Shown here in pieces: positions 62,241 to 64,000 of a DNA stretch of 64,000 bases. The stretch spans positions 6,031,001 to 6,095,000 of the forward strand of contig NC_069135.1 of assembly GCF_026914265.1 (NCBI RefSeq), read 5' to 3'. The DNA comes from Mya arenaria (lineage: Eukaryota; Mollusca; Bivalvia; Myida; Myidae). Position numbers and translations under genes: made by a program. Every line of letters begins with the position of its first letter. Position 1 is the first letter of the stretch. Under the pieces are notes generated by a model, which worked only from the letters and a program-made list of their open reading frames with translations, had not been told where the DNA came from and ran no database searches.

Positions 62241-62460
62241 TTTTTTACAGATAAAGGTAGTTTTGTGAAGCTATGTTTGATTAGCCAAGTTAGCAAGTTC
62301 TCCACAACGATGAAGATTTCCTCGTCAAATCGGCACAACCAGAACAACAAGAACGTTATGTGGAGCTTGACGCCGTGTGTGAGTTCTCCTCTTCTGACCT
62401 GGACAAAGACTGACTGGATGTACAGCTGATTGTGCTAAGGAAACACAAACACCAGCAGGC

Positions 62461-62578
62461 ATACAACTGTGATTCTATATGATATTTCAGCTACCTCTGG
62501 CAGCTGGCAATTCCTGCTAGGGTACTTTTCTCTGAAGTGGTGACTAGCAGAATATGTCACATAGAATCACAATTGTAT
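62461..62578. repeat. Short inverted repeat
   Basis: ATACAACTGTGATTCTATAT at 62461 is mirrored by CATAGAATCACAATTGTAT at 62559-62578, with a loop of about 77 bp. It is immediately upstream of the hAT relic and may be part of a small foldback insertion. Confidence 0.6.
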
Positions 62579-62624
62579 AGCCGCACAACCACATACACTT
62601 TCAGTCGTCTTTGTTACAAGCCTG

Positions 62625-63230
62625 TCATTATTTCTTTCGTGACCAATGCCACAAGTGAAAGGTCTTTCTTCGTGGTGCAACGCATTCAAACGTACCTCTG
62701 GTAGCACCATGACACAGGAACGTCTTAAAGGGGCTGTTTTCCGTATGATGAAAAAGCTGGAAAAACGAAAATTTTCGAAAACTGACATAATCTTGGTACC
62801 GATGTGTACAATGCATTGAAACTTACTAACTGAAGTACCGCATAATTTACAATTAATTTTTTTCGCAGTTTTTTTTTCTTCATAAAAACAGATTACTAGG
62901 TAAGCCTTTGTTGCACAGTGGTTACGACACTGGATTGCAATTTTGGCGACACCGGTTCGAACCCGGTCTCCGACTAGATTTTTTTTACATTTTGGTAAAA
63001 AAAATACAATTATGATATCAAAGAGTAAAACATTTTATTAAATAATTGTCCTAAGATTCGTTACAGAAGAAAACTTTTTTGGTGTCAATCTGGTGTACAG
63101 TCCCTTTAAACACTTGATGGTGCTTCACATTCATAAGAACAGAACTGATGCACTTTACCACAAACAGTTGGATAATGAGTTTAGAGATGCTAGGAAACGT
63201 CGTCGTTGTGTGTTTGACTCGTTTGAATGA
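62625..63230 (+). pseudogene. hAT transposase C-terminal dimerisation-domain relic, split by a MITE
   Basis: The frame before the insertion reads VTNATSERSFFVVQRIQTYL (the hAT dimerisation signature ATSERSF), then a frameshift, then STMTQERLK. After the MITE at 62725-63109 the same frame resumes with HLMVLHIHKNRTDALYHKQL and continues to a basic DARKRRR and a TGA at about 63228-63230. The break and frameshift make it non-functional. It may be of the same broad class as the N-terminal relic at 14388-14936, but they are 48 kb apart. Confidence 0.75.
62725..63109 (+). mobile_element. TTAA MITE with tRNA-like promoter, copy 3
   Basis: Inverted orientation relative to copies 1 and 2. Left TTAAAGGGGCTGTTTTCCGT; right CAGTCCCTTTAA. 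The tRNA-like segment on the plus strand at about 62905-62975 has B-box GGTTCGAACCCGG. Removing the element plus one TTAA restores the hAT reading frame around it, which confirms TTAA as the target duplication. Confidence 0.8.
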
Positions 63231-64000
63231 ACTGTGAAACAAGCTTTTGCTCGTACATATATCTGTTAACAAAGTCGAGTTGAATTAACCGGAAGAAAAG
63301 TACATACATTGAGTGTTATTTGAAAATTCGAATTTGATTACATTTACAAATGCCTATATATGTATTCATGATAATCTTTTTTATGTGTGTCCATGATCAA
63401 TATTGTGTATTACCATTTATAAATGTAAAAAAAAAAACGAAAATAACCTACGTTCGTAAAACAAATGGCTTTTATATAAATATCCCATTAGGTAATGCAT
63501 GAACATACTGCTATAAAATGTAGCCACGCTAGTCTTAAATTGACCCGATACCATACACCGACCTTACGTGCATTCTCGAAAATTATTTTATAAATATCGT
63601 GGGAGCATACCCCCGACCCCCTAGGGCGTCACATCGTACATAAACTGACCACGACGCTTTATCAAATTATCAAAATGAATTTATTGTTTATGATGCCGAA
63701 AGATCATCGTGATTAGGCTGCTACTTGGACTAAACTAATACAGGCTTTAGAAAGACAGAATAATCTTCAATTATATATATCCCCATACAAAATCGTAATT
63801 ACAACGGGTGAGCGAGAACGAAAACCTTTTACACATAAACTTCGCTATCGAAAAAACGACTCATGCATGTGCGCACACAAACAATCATATTTGAAAGACT
63901 ATACCCCTTAATTAAACCACACAATTAAGACAGACCTTGGTGACTTTTTTGATTTTTTTTTAACTGACATAGAATTATAACTTAAGTAAATAACATATGA
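63231..64000. other. Terminal interval, no feature recognised
   Basis: AT-rich with no supported gene or repeat. Confidence 0.4.

Noticed and set aside
62905..62975. Functional tRNA gene (also near 2545-2625 and 12835-12895)
   Set aside because: The A/B boxes are good, but the acceptor-stem halves do not pair and the segment is embedded in a MITE in all three copies.

Overview
This is eukaryotic genomic DNA: genes are split into small exons with GT/AG introns, there are no operons, and most of the window is AT-rich repeat. The repeat types (Helentron-like elements with hairpin ends, TTAA-flanked MITEs carrying a tRNA-like promoter, long minisatellites, 'AGGTCAAGGTCAC' dispersed repeats) and a membrane guanylate cyclase with a NIT domain suggest a marine bivalve mollusc, probably a heterodont clam or mussel. 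The species is inferred, not proven.

Three coding genes could be assembled exon by exon with consistent reading phase. (1) At 15255-20420 (minus) is a four-exon, 1115-codon DDE-type transposase. It lies inside a complete DNA transposon (14941-20729) with terminal inverted repeats and an AATA target duplication. (2) At 43805-48405 (plus) is BORCS6, a five-exon, 381-codon subunit of the BORC lysosome-positioning complex. (3) At 51593-61394 (minus) is a 13-exon, 704-codon NIT-domain receptor guanylate cyclase. Genes 2 and 3 are convergent, with about 3.2 kb between their stop codons.

Layout: 0-14 kb holds a decayed retroelement gag-like ORF, a TTAA MITE, minisatellites of 37-41, 21 and 32 bp units (the last is about 2.2 kb with higher-order structure), a broken minus-strand locus at 8.4-10 kb, and a hAT-like relic. 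14.9-20.7 kb is the transposon. 21-43 kb is a mosaic of Helentron-like elements, a piggyBac-like element, dispersed repeats and a possible spliced plus-strand non-coding transcript. 43.7-61.4 kb holds the two host genes, whose introns carry several minisatellites and elements. 62-64 kb holds a hAT C-terminal relic interrupted by a MITE.

The two most interesting items are these. The guanylate cyclase has glycine where the first metal-binding aspartate is expected, in the same FSG-I-x-GFN form as the soluble cyclase beta-1 subunit, while keeping the guanine-selecting and transition-state residues; it therefore looks like one half of an obligate heterodimer. The transposon appears intact. BORCS6 (lysosome transport) and the cyclase (cGMP signalling) have no evident functional link. 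All calls come from reading the sequence; no database search was possible.
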